Of a stretch of DNA of 63,202 bases, positions 53,301 through 60,768 are shown in pieces; within the stretch, counting starts at the first letter, position 1, and each line of letters begins with the position of its first letter. The DNA lies in NCBI RefSeq assembly GCF_001544555.2, contig NZ_FCOK02000055.1, positions 1 to 63,202 on the forward strand. Reading direction: 5' to 3'. The translations under genes and the position numbers were made by a program. The notes beneath the pieces were generated by a model. That model had not been told where the DNA came from and searched no databases. It saw nothing but the letters and a program-made list of their open reading frames with translations. The DNA is from Caballeronia udeis. Lineage in GTDB: Bacteria; Pseudomonadota; Gammaproteobacteria; Burkholderiales; Burkholderiaceae.

Positions 53301-53609
53301 CTGCATGACGTTCGTCGAGAGATCGAACTGGACGATCACGACCGACAACGCGTCGTAGGAGTGCGATGAAATTTCGTCGATACCGCTGATCGTGTTGACG
53401 GCTTCCTCGATCTTGCGGGTGACGTCGGATTCGACCGATTCCGGCGATGCCCCCGGATACGCCGTCTGGACAACGACCACGGGAAAGGCGATATCCGGAA
53501 ATTGATCGACCTTCAGGCGCTCGTACGAGAACAGTCCGATCACGAGAAACGCCGCCATCATCATGGCGGCGAAGACGGGGTTATTGATGCTGACGCGCGT
53601 GAACCACAT
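50394..53609 (-). CDS. RND multidrug efflux permease (HAE-1/AcrB-like)
   Basis: A 1071-residue resistance-nodulation-division pump. It opens FTRVSINNPVFAAMMMAAFL, has twelve hydrophobic segments in two groups of six, two large periplasmic loops, and the proton-relay block LCVGLLIDDAIVVRENIVRH in TM4. FMLMGLVTKNAILLVDFANQ is the matching TM10 motif. These features fit drug export rather than metal export, and the sequence is closest in style to MdtBC/MexF-like permeases. It lies 14 bases after the adaptor gene, with no outer-membrane channel gene in the window's operon. Confidence 0.93.
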   Translation of the reverse strand: MWFTRVSINNPVFAAMMMAAFLVIGLFSYERLKVDQFPDIAFPVVVVQTAYPGASPESVESDVTRKIEEAVNTISGIDEISSHSYDALSVVIVQFDLSTNVMQAAQDVRDKVALIRPDLRDGVKEPRVLRYDPADMPIVTVAVSNARGSALSTRDLTTAADQIVRKRLETVRGVGSVSIVGGVKRQVRIDVSPDKLQALSVGVDQVIRAVQNENQEIPAGPLTSAGIEQTVQVKGRFQTPDDFKRIIVARRGTSNAAHPVTLDQVAQVVDGQEEPDSMALLNGNRALFLSVVKAQGENTVDVAHGIRAEVEALRKALPPGVKLDITDDSSLDIENSVNEVKGTLLEGALLTIAIVFLFLGSWRSTVITGLTLPIALIGTFAFMYAAGFTINVITLMALSLCVGLLIDDAIVVRENIVRHVQLGSDHRTAALDGTKEIALAVLATTFSIVAVFLPVGFMSGIIGRFFHQFGVTVAAAVLISMFVSFTLDPMLSSIWPDPALHVRGTRHLTRLLAFFERGVERLARFYQRLLGWSLRHRVTTLSVAVATFVGSLFLVPLIGTEFIPNADFSTTQIGLNTPVGTSLEATADKVRQVEAVLAQFPEVRYSYATINSGNAQGKNKAQITVRLKERRERTRGVQELNQVFRARLQSIAGIVVTEIGMSDGAGSSKAVQFSLQGDNLGELRRLSEEAQQRLRKIPGLVDLDASLKDDKPIVAIDVRRELASDLGVGVAEVGQALRPLLSGDAISTWRAPDDQDYDVSVRLPSEQRRNVDDLSKLMITTSRTDANGAPLLVPLRQVAAITETTGPDVIGRRDLSREVEISANVTGRSPGEVAADVKKTLDEMRLPAGYRYSFGGSTKSMNESFIYAVEALALAVIFIYMILASQFGSFLQPLAIMTALPLTLVGVLLALLLFGSTVNMFSIIGFIMLMGLVTKNAILLVDFANQARRGTLLDASGKGHPMTRTDALPEAARVRLRPILMTTLAMIFGMLPLALGLGEGGEQRGPLGQTVIGGVITSSLLTLVVVPVAYTVLDDFGAWVTRKWRRGAKEKMPIAPPERSRSIRAEVDRVP

Positions 53610-53623
53610 GGCTTGCGGCTCCG

Positions 53624-54832
53624 CTATTGAGCAGTGGCCGCGGCCGTCGCCGCAGACCCGGCCGCCGGCACCGCGGCGGCTTGTCCCGCCATGCGCACGG
53701 CGCTGCCTACACGCAACGCACCGAGGTTATTTTTTACGACCTGCTGGCCTTCCTTGAGCGGTGGATCGACGAGCTGGGTCCATCTCGCGCCATCCGCTTC
53801 GCCCGTTGCGGCCGTGGTGACAGGTACCTCGACGAGCTTGCCGCCGGAGATTGCGTAGACGCTGTGGCTTGGGCCGTCCGTGCGCACTGACGATGCCGGC
53901 ACCACCAGCGCATTCGGCGTACTGCCTACCGTCAGGCTGCCTGTGCCAAACATGCCGACCCGCAGTGTCACGGCTGGATTAGGCACCCGGATATAAATCA
54001 TGATCGAGCGCGAGCCTGGTTGCGCTGCCGGATTGATGCGCGTGACCGCGGCCGTGATGGGCGCATCGATGCCGTCGAAGCGAATGGAAACGGTCTGGCC
54101 GATCCGTACGCGGCCGGTTTCCCCGACCGGCACCGGCGCTTCGAGTTCGAGCTGGGTCAGGTCGACGACGTCGAACAATTTGCTGTCGACGGCCACCCGT
54201 TCGCCAGGTTCAATGCTGCGCGATGCGATCTGTCCGCCGAACGGTGCACGCACGACGGTGTCCGCCACCGACAGATTCGACGACGCCAGCGCCGCTCGCG
54301 CCGCGGCGAGATTCGCGGCGGCGATGGCGTACTGGCTTTGGGCGGTATCGAAGGCATTTTTCGAGATGAAGCCTTTTTCGACCAGTACCCGGTTGTTCTC
54401 GAGCGTCTGTTTCGCGATATTCAACTGGCCAGCCATCGCGGCCATTTGTCCGCGTGATTGCTCGGCGCGCGCGGTGTAGTCGCGGGCGTCGATGGTCGCG
54501 AGTATTTGTCCGGCTTTGACGGTATCGCCTTCACGCGCCCGCACGTCGAGCGCCGAGCCGGCTACTTTCGCTTTGACAGCGGCCTGTGTGACGGCGCGAA
54601 GTGACCCAGTGAGCGGCAGCGTTTCAGACAGTGTGTGGCGCGTGAGTATGGAAAGGTCGCCGGGCGTGAATTCAATGACGGACTCGTCCGTTGAGGACGG
54701 AGCCGATGCTGACGCTGACGCCGGAACGGTGGCGCTTGCCCGTTTCCTGAGCGTGTGCGCGATGCCGAGCGCCAGCACGATGACCACAATGATTACCGCG
54801 ATGACGATGTTTCGTTTTCTTGATGAATGCAT
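53624..54832 (-). CDS. RND efflux periplasmic adaptor (membrane fusion protein)
   Basis: A protein of about 402 residues, with the start chosen at MHSSRKRNIVIAVIIVVIVL, a membrane anchor or uncleaved signal. The lipoyl halves are VKAKVAGSALDVRAREGDTV and VVRAPFGGQIASRSIEPGER, flanking a coiled-coil hairpin; a beta-barrel and membrane-proximal domain follow (GETGRVRIGQTVSIRFDG, LVVPASSVRTDGPSHSVYAI). The C-terminal tail is Ala-rich. It pairs with the downstream RND permease in a two-gene operon. Confidence 0.92.
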   Translation of the reverse strand: MHSSRKRNIVIAVIIVVIVLALGIAHTLRKRASATVPASASASAPSSTDESVIEFTPGDLSILTRHTLSETLPLTGSLRAVTQAAVKAKVAGSALDVRAREGDTVKAGQILATIDARDYTARAEQSRGQMAAMAGQLNIAKQTLENNRVLVEKGFISKNAFDTAQSQYAIAAANLAAARAALASSNLSVADTVVRAPFGGQIASRSIEPGERVAVDSKLFDVVDLTQLELEAPVPVGETGRVRIGQTVSIRFDGIDAPITAAVTRINPAAQPGSRSIMIYIRVPNPAVTLRVGMFGTGSLTVGSTPNALVVPASSVRTDGPSHSVYAISGGKLVEVPVTTAATGEADGARWTQLVDPPLKEGQQVVKNNLGALRVGSAVRMAGQAAAVPAAGSAATAAATAQ

Positions 54833-54948
54833 TGCGAGTGAGCGGATCTGGATCTGGAAGCACGCCGCACGATAGCGCATTTACGGCTGGCGGGCGTCAA
54901 AGTTGCGGGAGGTCGTATAGAGGCCCGCCCCAAGCTTGACGCCTGCGA

Positions 54949-56346
54949 TTAAATCGTCCGTGAGAACCGCTGCGGGGTGTTACCGGCGAGGTTACCGGCA
55001 AGGTTGCCGGCCAGATACTGATCGAAGATCATCGCCACGTTGCGCACGAGCAGGCGCCCGGCGGGAAGCACCTCGAACTCATCGTGTGTCACGTTAACCA
55101 GCCCATCAGATTCAAGCGGTTTCAACCGCTCCAGCTCATCCGCGAAAGCCTCGTCGAAACGAATCCCATAAGCCGCTTCCATAGCGTCGAAGCGCAGTGA
55201 AAACTGACACATGATTGCGGTGATGATGTCGCGCCGCAGCCGATCGTCGGCGCTCAGGCGGACCCCACGCGCAATAGCCAGCTCGCCACGATCGACCGCA
55301 GCGGCATAACCGGCCATGTCCTTGGCGTTCTGCGCGTAGACATCGCCGACTTTGCCGATCGCAGAAACCCCCAACCCGATCAGATTGCAATCCGCCTGCG
55401 TGCTGTACCCCTGAAAGTTGCGATGAAGCGTCCCGGCCCGCTGCGCAACCGCGAGTTCATCGTGAGGCAGAGCGAAATGATCCATCCCGATGTACACGTA
55501 ACCCGCCTCGGTCAGTTTCTCGATAACCCGTTCGAGGATCGCCAGACGCGCGCCAGGCGAGGGCAACGCGGTTTCGTCGATCTGCCGCTGCATCTTGAAA
55601 ACGCTCGGCATATGCGCATAGCCGAACACCGAAAGCCGGTCGGGCGCGAGAGTGATCATTGTGTCGAGCGTTCGGCTGAAACTCTCCACGCTCTGATGCG
55701 GCAAGCCATAGATCAGGTCGACGCTGACCGATTTGAATCCTTCGGTGCGTGCCGCGGACATTACCGTTTGGGTCATCTCGAGCGGTTGCACGCGATTGAC
55801 CGCTTGCTGCACGCGCAGATCAAAGTCCTGCACGCCGAAGCTCAGCCGGTTGAAACCCAGCTCGCGCAATACGCCGATGGTTTCCACCGATGCCTCACGC
55901 GGATCGACTTCGATCGAATATTCGGCCTGCGCGTCAGGCAGCAAACGAAACGATTCGGCGGTCGCGGCCATCAACTCGGCCATTTCATCGTGCGACAAAA
56001 ACGTGGGTGTACCGCCGCCCCAATGCAATTGCGAGACGGGCCGGGCGGTATCGAAACAAGCCGCTTGCAGGATGATCTCCCGTTTCAGCCGATCAAGATA
56101 CGGACGTGCGTGCGCACGGTTTTTCGTAGCGATCTTGCTACAGCCGCAATAGAAACAGACGGTGTCGCAGAATGGGATATGGAAGTAGAGCGAAAGATCC
56201 GCCGATGCCGCACCCGGGTCCGCCGCCGCCCGATGGTAATGGGCCGGATCGAAGGTGTCCGTGAATTGAACGGCGGTTGGGTACGACGTGTAGCGCGGAC
56301 CTGCCGCGTCGTATTTAGCGAGCAGATCGGGGCGGAAGAGGGACAT
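54949..56346 (-). CDS. hemN: oxygen-independent coproporphyrinogen III oxidase HemN
   Basis: A 465-residue radical SAM enzyme that makes protoporphyrinogen IX without oxygen. The start is at MSLFRPDLLAKYDAAGPRYT, the family's PRYTSYP opening. The cluster motif CDTVCFYCGCSK has the four-Cys C-x3-C-x2-C-x-C form that separates true HemN from HemW. QLHWGGGTPTFL and the C-terminal HemN_C domain are present. The C-terminus ends with LAGNLAGNLAGN from a 12-base triplicate repeat, which is not part of the family core. Confidence 0.94.
   Translation of the reverse strand: MSLFRPDLLAKYDAAGPRYTSYPTAVQFTDTFDPAHYHRAAADPGAASADLSLYFHIPFCDTVCFYCGCSKIATKNRAHARPYLDRLKREIILQAACFDTARPVSQLHWGGGTPTFLSHDEMAELMAATAESFRLLPDAQAEYSIEVDPREASVETIGVLRELGFNRLSFGVQDFDLRVQQAVNRVQPLEMTQTVMSAARTEGFKSVSVDLIYGLPHQSVESFSRTLDTMITLAPDRLSVFGYAHMPSVFKMQRQIDETALPSPGARLAILERVIEKLTEAGYVYIGMDHFALPHDELAVAQRAGTLHRNFQGYSTQADCNLIGLGVSAIGKVGDVYAQNAKDMAGYAAAVDRGELAIARGVRLSADDRLRRDIITAIMCQFSLRFDAMEAAYGIRFDEAFADELERLKPLESDGLVNVTHDEFEVLPAGRLLVRNVAMIFDQYLAGNLAGNLAGNTPQRFSRTI
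54979..55014 (-). repeat. 12-base triplicate repeat within the hemN 3' end
   Basis: Three adjacent units (GTTACCGGCGAG, GTTACCGGCAAG, GTTGCCGGCCAG on the plus strand) encode the repeated LAGN tetrapeptide near the C-terminus of HemN. Confidence 0.7.
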
Positions 56347-56482
56347 GGTGGACAGACTTGAAGAGGGTGCTCCGAGTCTAGCCGACACGTTTCCCCGGTT
56401 CTTGCGTGATAACGCCGCAGCCGCGCAGTGGCACAATGGCGGGTTGCCTCTCGCGTCAAATGTGCCCGAACAGCCCGAACCG

Positions 56483-56776
56483 ATGTCCACTGCCCACGAT
56501 CCGAACTCTGTCCACGCGTGCCGCGAAAGCTGCGGCGCATGCTGTATCGCGCCGTCCATTTCGAGCGCGATTCCCGGCATGCCCGATGGCAAGCCGGCCG
56601 GCGTGCGTTGTGTTCAGCTAGGGGCGGATCTGCGCTGTGCGATTTTCGGCGATCCGCGCAGGCCGGCCTGCTGTTCGGGCCTGCAGCCATCGGAGTCCAT
56701 GTGCGGCGACACGCGGACTTACGCGCTGGCCTGGCTCGCGCAACTCGAAATCGATACGCAACCTGAGCGCGTCTAG
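56483..56776 (+). CDS. YkgJ-family cysteine cluster protein
   Basis: A 97-residue protein starting MSTAHDPNSVHACRESCGAC. It has the zinc- or iron-binding pattern CRESCGACC near the N-terminus, then GVRCVQLGADLRCAIFGDPR and RPACCSGLQPSESMCG, the CxxxCxxCC...C...C...C order of the YkgJ/DUF3109-like cluster family. Members bind metal, but their function is not settled. It is divergent from hemN and 59 bases before the DUF1439 gene. Confidence 0.85.
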   Translation: MSTAHDPNSVHACRESCGACCIAPSISSAIPGMPDGKPAGVRCVQLGADLRCAIFGDPRRPACCSGLQPSESMCGDTRTYALAWLAQLEIDTQPERV

Positions 56777-56835
56777 CCGGTCGAATGCTCACCGCTCAGT
56801 TTCAAATTCAGGTTCAAGTCACTGGAGAATTTCGC

Positions 56836-57423
56836 ATGACTCAAGCCGTTGCGCCGAAGCGGCGCCGGTTCCTGCTCGCTGCCGTTGGCGGCGCGGGCGC
56901 GGTGGCCCTGGGAACCCAGGGATGCGCCGCTTCGATATTTCCGTTCATCCCCGATCACTACACGTTCAGCCAGGCGCAAGTCCAGGACGCCGTGCAGCGT
57001 AAGTTTCCGCTGGAGCGTCGGGCCTCACAGATTTTCGATGTCACGCTGAGCAATCCGCTGGTTGGCCTCGCGCCCGACCGCAACCGGATCACCGTGCGGC
57101 TGGACGCGCGGCTTGCCACGCCATTCATGCCGAATCCGGTCACCGGAATATTTACGCTTTCCAGTCAACTTACTTACGATGCGCCCAGCCACTCGGTCGT
57201 TCTGATGTCGCCGACTGTCGACGATGCCCAGGTCTCCGGCCAGGCTGCGCAATACAACGAGCAGATCAACGCGGTCGGCGCGGTCATGGCGACGCAGTTC
57301 CTGGACCGTTACCCCATCTACACATTCAAGCCAGAACAATTACAGTTTGCCGGCGTCAACTACGAACCCGGTACAATCACCGTCCTTACAAACGGCATAC
57401 GCGTGCAGATCGTCGAGAAGTAA
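56836..57423 (+). CDS. DUF1439 domain lipoprotein
   Basis: A 195-residue exported protein. The N-terminus MTQAVAPKRRRFLLAAVGGA has three Arg before a hydrophobic core and lipobox LGTQGC, so it is a probable lipoprotein, perhaps Tat-like. The body matches DUF1439: YTFSQAQVQDAVQRKFPLER, NPLVGLAPDRNRITVRLDAR and the beta-rich remainder, similar to SMP/YceB-type lipid-binding folds. It may bind lipid or hydrophobic ligand at the outer membrane. The start is at the ATG after GGAG. Confidence 0.82.
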   Translation: MTQAVAPKRRRFLLAAVGGAGAVALGTQGCAASIFPFIPDHYTFSQAQVQDAVQRKFPLERRASQIFDVTLSNPLVGLAPDRNRITVRLDARLATPFMPNPVTGIFTLSSQLTYDAPSHSVVLMSPTVDDAQVSGQAAQYNEQINAVGAVMATQFLDRYPIYTFKPEQLQFAGVNYEPGTITVLTNGIRVQIVEK

Positions 57424-57502
57424 TTTTTCTCGATTAAGTCCAGTACGCGCGTGCCTGAACGACTGGCTGGCGACGGCCAGACTGTGCCAAAAGGACGGAG
57501 CG

Positions 57503-58336
57503 ATGGACTGGATTCTGTTTTGCAAAGCGCTGATTCTGGGTGTGGTAGAGGGTTTGACTGAGTTTTTGCCGGTATCGAGCACGGGACACCTGATTGTTGC
57601 AGGCAGTCTGCTGAATTTCACGAATGCCCAGGCAAAGACCTTTGACGTCGTGATTCAATTTGGCGCGATTCTGGCGATTGTCTGGGAATACCGGCGCAAG
57701 ATCGGCTCGGTGGTGGCCGGGTTGCCTACGCAGCCTAAAGCCCGCCGGTTTGCGTTGAACGTGATCATTGCGACCATTCCGGCTGTCGTGCTCGGCCTGT
57801 TGTTCGAAAAGCACATCAAGGCCGTGCTGTTCGCGCCGGTGCCGGTCTCCGTGGCGCTGATCGTGGGCGGGATCGTGATCTTGTGGGCGGAAGCCCGGCA
57901 CCGCGAGCGCAACGTCGCGCCGAGAGTGACGTCGGTGGACGATCTTTCTTACGCCGATGCCCTCAAAGTCGGGCTCGCCCAATGTTTTGCGCTGATTCCG
58001 GGCACATCGCGCTCGGGGTCGACCATTATCGGCGGGATGTTGTTCGGGCTGGAGCGTAAAGTCGCCACCGAGTTTTCATTCTTCCTGGCCATTCCCATCA
58101 TTTTCGGCGCCACGCTTTACGAGCTCGCGAAAGAGTGGCGCACGCTGTCCGTCGATTCGCTGGGCTTGTTTATCGTCGGGCTGGTGGCTGCGTTTCTCAG
58201 CGCATTCGTGTGTATTCGATGGCTGTTGCGTTACGTCGCCACGCACGATTTCACCGCGTTTGCGTGGTATCGGATTGGTTTTGGGCTGCTGATCCTGATC
58301 GTCGGGTATAGCGGCGGGTTGAGCTGGGCGGACTGA
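57503..58336 (+). CDS. uppP: undecaprenyl-diphosphatase UppP (BacA)
   Basis: A 277-residue membrane phosphatase that recycles undecaprenyl pyrophosphate to the carrier lipid for cell-wall synthesis, and confers some bacitracin resistance. The start is at MDWILFCKALILGVVEGLTE. The two catalytic blocks are EGLTEFLPVSSTGHLIV (residues 16-32) and LIPGTSRSGSTIIGGML near residue 165. Eight hydrophobic segments are visible. A GGAG ribosome site precedes the ATG. It is followed by a long perfect hairpin and then the convergent trmB gene. Confidence 0.95.
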   Translation: MDWILFCKALILGVVEGLTEFLPVSSTGHLIVAGSLLNFTNAQAKTFDVVIQFGAILAIVWEYRRKIGSVVAGLPTQPKARRFALNVIIATIPAVVLGLLFEKHIKAVLFAPVPVSVALIVGGIVILWAEARHRERNVAPRVTSVDDLSYADALKVGLAQCFALIPGTSRSGSTIIGGMLFGLERKVATEFSFFLAIPIIFGATLYELAKEWRTLSVDSLGLFIVGLVAAFLSAFVCIRWLLRYVATHDFTAFAWYRIGFGLLILIVGYSGGLSWAD

Positions 58337-58371
58337 TATTTCAGCGTCGCTGTAAAAGTCCGCAAACGCAT

Positions 58372-58415
58372 ACGAAACTGGCCATTCCAACTCGCGTTGG
58401 AATGGCCAGTTTCGT
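58372..58415. repeat. 19-bp perfect inverted repeat between uppP and trmB
   Basis: Arms at 58372-58390 and 58397-58415 (core CGAAACTGGCCATTCCAA) pair perfectly around a 6-base loop, CTCGCG. There is no long T-run, so termination may rely on the stem alone; it lies between convergent genes. Confidence 0.85.
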
Positions 58416-58444
58416 GTTGGGCCGACGGATTATTTAGCCGCGGT

Positions 58445-59194
58445 TCAACGGCGCTTGAACACCAGATCCCACACGCCGTGACCGAGTTTCAATCCGCGTC
58501 GCTCGAATTTGGTGACGGGACGGTAATCGGGACGTGGCGCGTAATCCGAGCCGGCCGTGTTTTCCAGCGCCGGTTCGGCCGATAAGACCTCGAGCATCTG
58601 TTCGGCGTAGTTCTGCCAGTCGGTGGCGAGATGGATATAGCCACCCGGCTTGAGCCGCGAAACAAGCAGCGCAACGAACTTCGGCTGGATGAGCCGGCGT
58701 TTATGGTGACGCGCCTTGTGCCACGGATCGGGGAAATAGATATGGACTCCGTCGAGGCTGTCCGGCGCAATCATGTGTTCCAGCACTTCCACGGCGTCGT
58801 GCTGAACCATGCGGATGTTCGTCAGCTCCTGTTCGCCGATCAGCTTCAGCAACGCGCCCACGCCCGGTTCATGCACTTCGATGCCGAGAAAGTCGTCGGC
58901 GGGGCGCGCCGACGCGATTTCAGCCGTTGTCGCACCCATGCCGAAGCCGATCTCCAGCACACGCGGCGCAGTGCGGCCGAATGCAGCGTCCCAGTCGAGC
59001 GGTTGCGGTGTGAACGGGACGACAAAGCGTGGTCCGAATTCATCGAGCGCACGACGCTGTCCTGTTGATACCCGCCCCGCACGCGTGACAAAGCTGCGAA
59101 TCCGCCGGTGACGAAGTGTGCCGCTGTCTTTGGCTTCGCCGGCTTCGTCGCTTTCAGCTTTGTCGTCTTGGTCGGAGGGGGAATCGTGGGTCAT
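58445..59194 (-). CDS. trmB: tRNA (guanine-N7)-methyltransferase
   Basis: A 249-residue SAM-dependent enzyme that methylates G46 of tRNA. The SAM-binding motif is VLEIGFGMGATTAEIA; the catalytic and RNA-binding block is GVHIYFPDPWHKARHHKRRL, typical of TrmB. An N-terminal extension of about 30 acidic residues (SDQDDKAESDEAGEAKDSG) is present, as in other Burkholderia. RFVVPFTPQPLDW follows. It stands alone; an intrinsic terminator upstream at 59266 isolates it from the AT-rich region. Confidence 0.94.
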   Translation of the reverse strand: MTHDSPSDQDDKAESDEAGEAKDSGTLRHRRIRSFVTRAGRVSTGQRRALDEFGPRFVVPFTPQPLDWDAAFGRTAPRVLEIGFGMGATTAEIASARPADDFLGIEVHEPGVGALLKLIGEQELTNIRMVQHDAVEVLEHMIAPDSLDGVHIYFPDPWHKARHHKRRLIQPKFVALLVSRLKPGGYIHLATDWQNYAEQMLEVLSAEPALENTAGSDYAPRPDYRPVTKFERRGLKLGHGVWDLVFKRR

Positions 59195-59265
59195 CGGAAC
59201 GGGCGGTTCTTGGGTTGAGCGGAACTGCGTGCAAACGCGACAACTATCTGGCGCTGCTGTAAATC

Positions 59266-59293
59266 AAAAAGCCGCCTTCGAAGGCGGCTTTTT
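59266..59293 (-). terminator. intrinsic terminator, symmetric
   Basis: AAAAAGCCGCCTT and AAGGCGGCTTTTT form a perfect stem, with T-runs for both directions. No leftward functional gene is seen to its right, but a gene remnant at 59399-59656 points towards it. Confidence 0.85.
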
Positions 59294-59398
59294 GTGAGCG
59301 AGGCCGGTAGGGTAGCACAACCCAAAATGATCCGTCTACTATACGGTCCTACGCAATAATCAGCTTAGAATCTTTTCAATAAATAGTAGCTAATCAAA

Positions 59399-59656
59399 TT
59401 AATCCACGTCTTCACCGATATCACGGTAACGACTGTTCCAGAATATATTATATGAATGACCACCATCCAATGTATACGTCTTCTTTCTTCCACCAGGTGT
59501 CCCGTTTGAAGTGAAAATCGAAACCGTATATTCACTGCATCCGAATCGCCTATGCCGGTCTCGTCGCCTGGAGCCAATGTAATATGGTGGGGCCTATGGG
59601 TATTTATCCGATTTTTCGGTAATACATTGTTTTGTAGTCTTCAATTGGCGCTTCAT
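59399..59656 (-). pseudogene. possible remnant of a small leftward gene
   Basis: An ATG at 59656 (MKRQLKTTKQCITEKSDKYP) and a TAA at 59399-59401 are in the same frame. The frame is open except for one TAG at 59594-59596. The last 47 codons read like real protein (SEYTVSIFTSNGTPGGRKKT, then HSYNIFWNSRYRDIGEDVD). In the middle a neighbouring frame reads better (HHITLAPGDETGIGDSD), so two compensating shifts are as likely as a nonsense change. The base composition is AT-rich compared with the flanking genes. Family unknown. Confidence 0.35.
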
Positions 59657-59922
59657 GACTCTGATTATTTTGGCTAACGCTCCTGAAATTCGGGAGCTTA
59701 ATGAAATTATAGCGATTGGCTGTAAGTAATCCTTCGGGATTTTCTGGATTAAATATTTAAATACCGGATTACTGACGCGTCTAACCGGAGCGACCCTACC
59801 GAATCGCCGAACACGATCCCATTGGGTTGTTTTTCTGGACTATCTATCCAGACGGAGCGGGCTTATCTGTCTCCCGGGTCCGGTTAGACTCCAATTTCCG
59901 CGAACAGTCCAGGAGATCTGAC
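59657..59922 (+). promoter_or_regulatory. upstream region of the SDR gene with inverted repeats
   Basis: An 11-bp perfect inverted repeat, GTCTAACCGGA (59779-59789) and TCCGGTTAGAC (59879-59889), brackets the region 89 bases apart. Within it TCTGGA-N7-TCCAGA (59834-59852) is a palindrome of the size of a LysR-type box. The region from 59700 to 59775 is AT-rich. The LysR-type regulator encoded downstream is a candidate for binding here. Confidence 0.4.
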
Positions 59923-60696
59923 ATGGCAGACCATTCAATCAAAGGCAAAACCGTCCTTATCGCGGGCGGCTCAAAGAATCTGGGCGGGTTGATCGCTCGC
60001 GACCTCGCCGGACACGGTGCCCGGGCGGTGGCCGTCCATTACAACAGCGCAGGCAGCAAGGCCGACGCTGACGCCACGGTTGCGGCCATCGAGGCTGCCG
60101 GGGCGCGGGCAGTCGCTATCCAGGCCGATCTGACGACAGCCGGCGCGGTCGAGAAGCTGTTCACCGACGCGGTTGCCGCTATTGGCCGTCCGGACATTGC
60201 GATCAACACGGTCGGCAAGGTGCTGAAGAAGCCGTTCACGGAAATCACCGAGGCTGAGTACGACGAGATGACGGCGGTCAATTCGAAAACCGCGTTCTTC
60301 TTCCTGAAGGAAGCCGGCAAGCACGTCAATGACAACGGCAAGATCTGCACCCTGGTGACGTCGCTGCTGGGTGCGTACACCCCGTTCTACGCTGCTTATG
60401 CCGGAACCAAAGCACCCGTGGAGCATTTCACGCGGGCTGCATCGAAGGAATTCGGAGCACGCGGTATTTCGGTAACCGCAGTCGGTCCGGGCCCGATGGA
60501 CACACCATTCTTCTACCCGGCTGAAGGTGCCGATGCGGTGGCGTACCATAAGACGGCCGCGGCGCTCTCGCCGTTCAGCAAGACTGGCCTGACCGACATC
60601 GAGGACGTGGTGCCGTTCATTCGCCACCTTGTCAGCGACGGCTGGTGGATCACCGGCCAGACGATCCTGATCAACGGCGGCTATACCACCAAGTAA
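59923..60696 (+). CDS. SDR-family NAD(P)-dependent oxidoreductase
   Basis: A 257-residue short-chain dehydrogenase. The start is at MADHSIKGKTVLIAGGSKNL after AGGAG. The cofactor motif is IAGGSKNLGGLIARDLAG (a variant of TGxxxGxG), INTVGKVLKKPF stands in the position of NNAG, and the active-site Tyr/Lys appear in YAAYAGTKAPVEHFTRAASK (Y-x3-K spaced as YAGTK). GPGPMDTPFF and a final INGGY are standard. The missing classic NNAG makes it slightly divergent. It is followed 72 bases on by a LysR-type regulator in the same direction, a common pairing. Substrate unknown. Confidence 0.9.
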   Translation: MADHSIKGKTVLIAGGSKNLGGLIARDLAGHGARAVAVHYNSAGSKADADATVAAIEAAGARAVAIQADLTTAGAVEKLFTDAVAAIGRPDIAINTVGKVLKKPFTEITEAEYDEMTAVNSKTAFFFLKEAGKHVNDNGKICTLVTSLLGAYTPFYAAYAGTKAPVEHFTRAASKEFGARGISVTAVGPGPMDTPFFYPAEGADAVAYHKTAAALSPFSKTGLTDIEDVVPFIRHLVSDGWWITGQTILINGGYTTK

Positions 60697-60768
60697 GCCA
60701 GTTCGGCCGCTTCCCGTATCGCCCGGGTGGGGCTGCCAACTTGGGCGGGGTTCGGGTCAGAAGGACGA

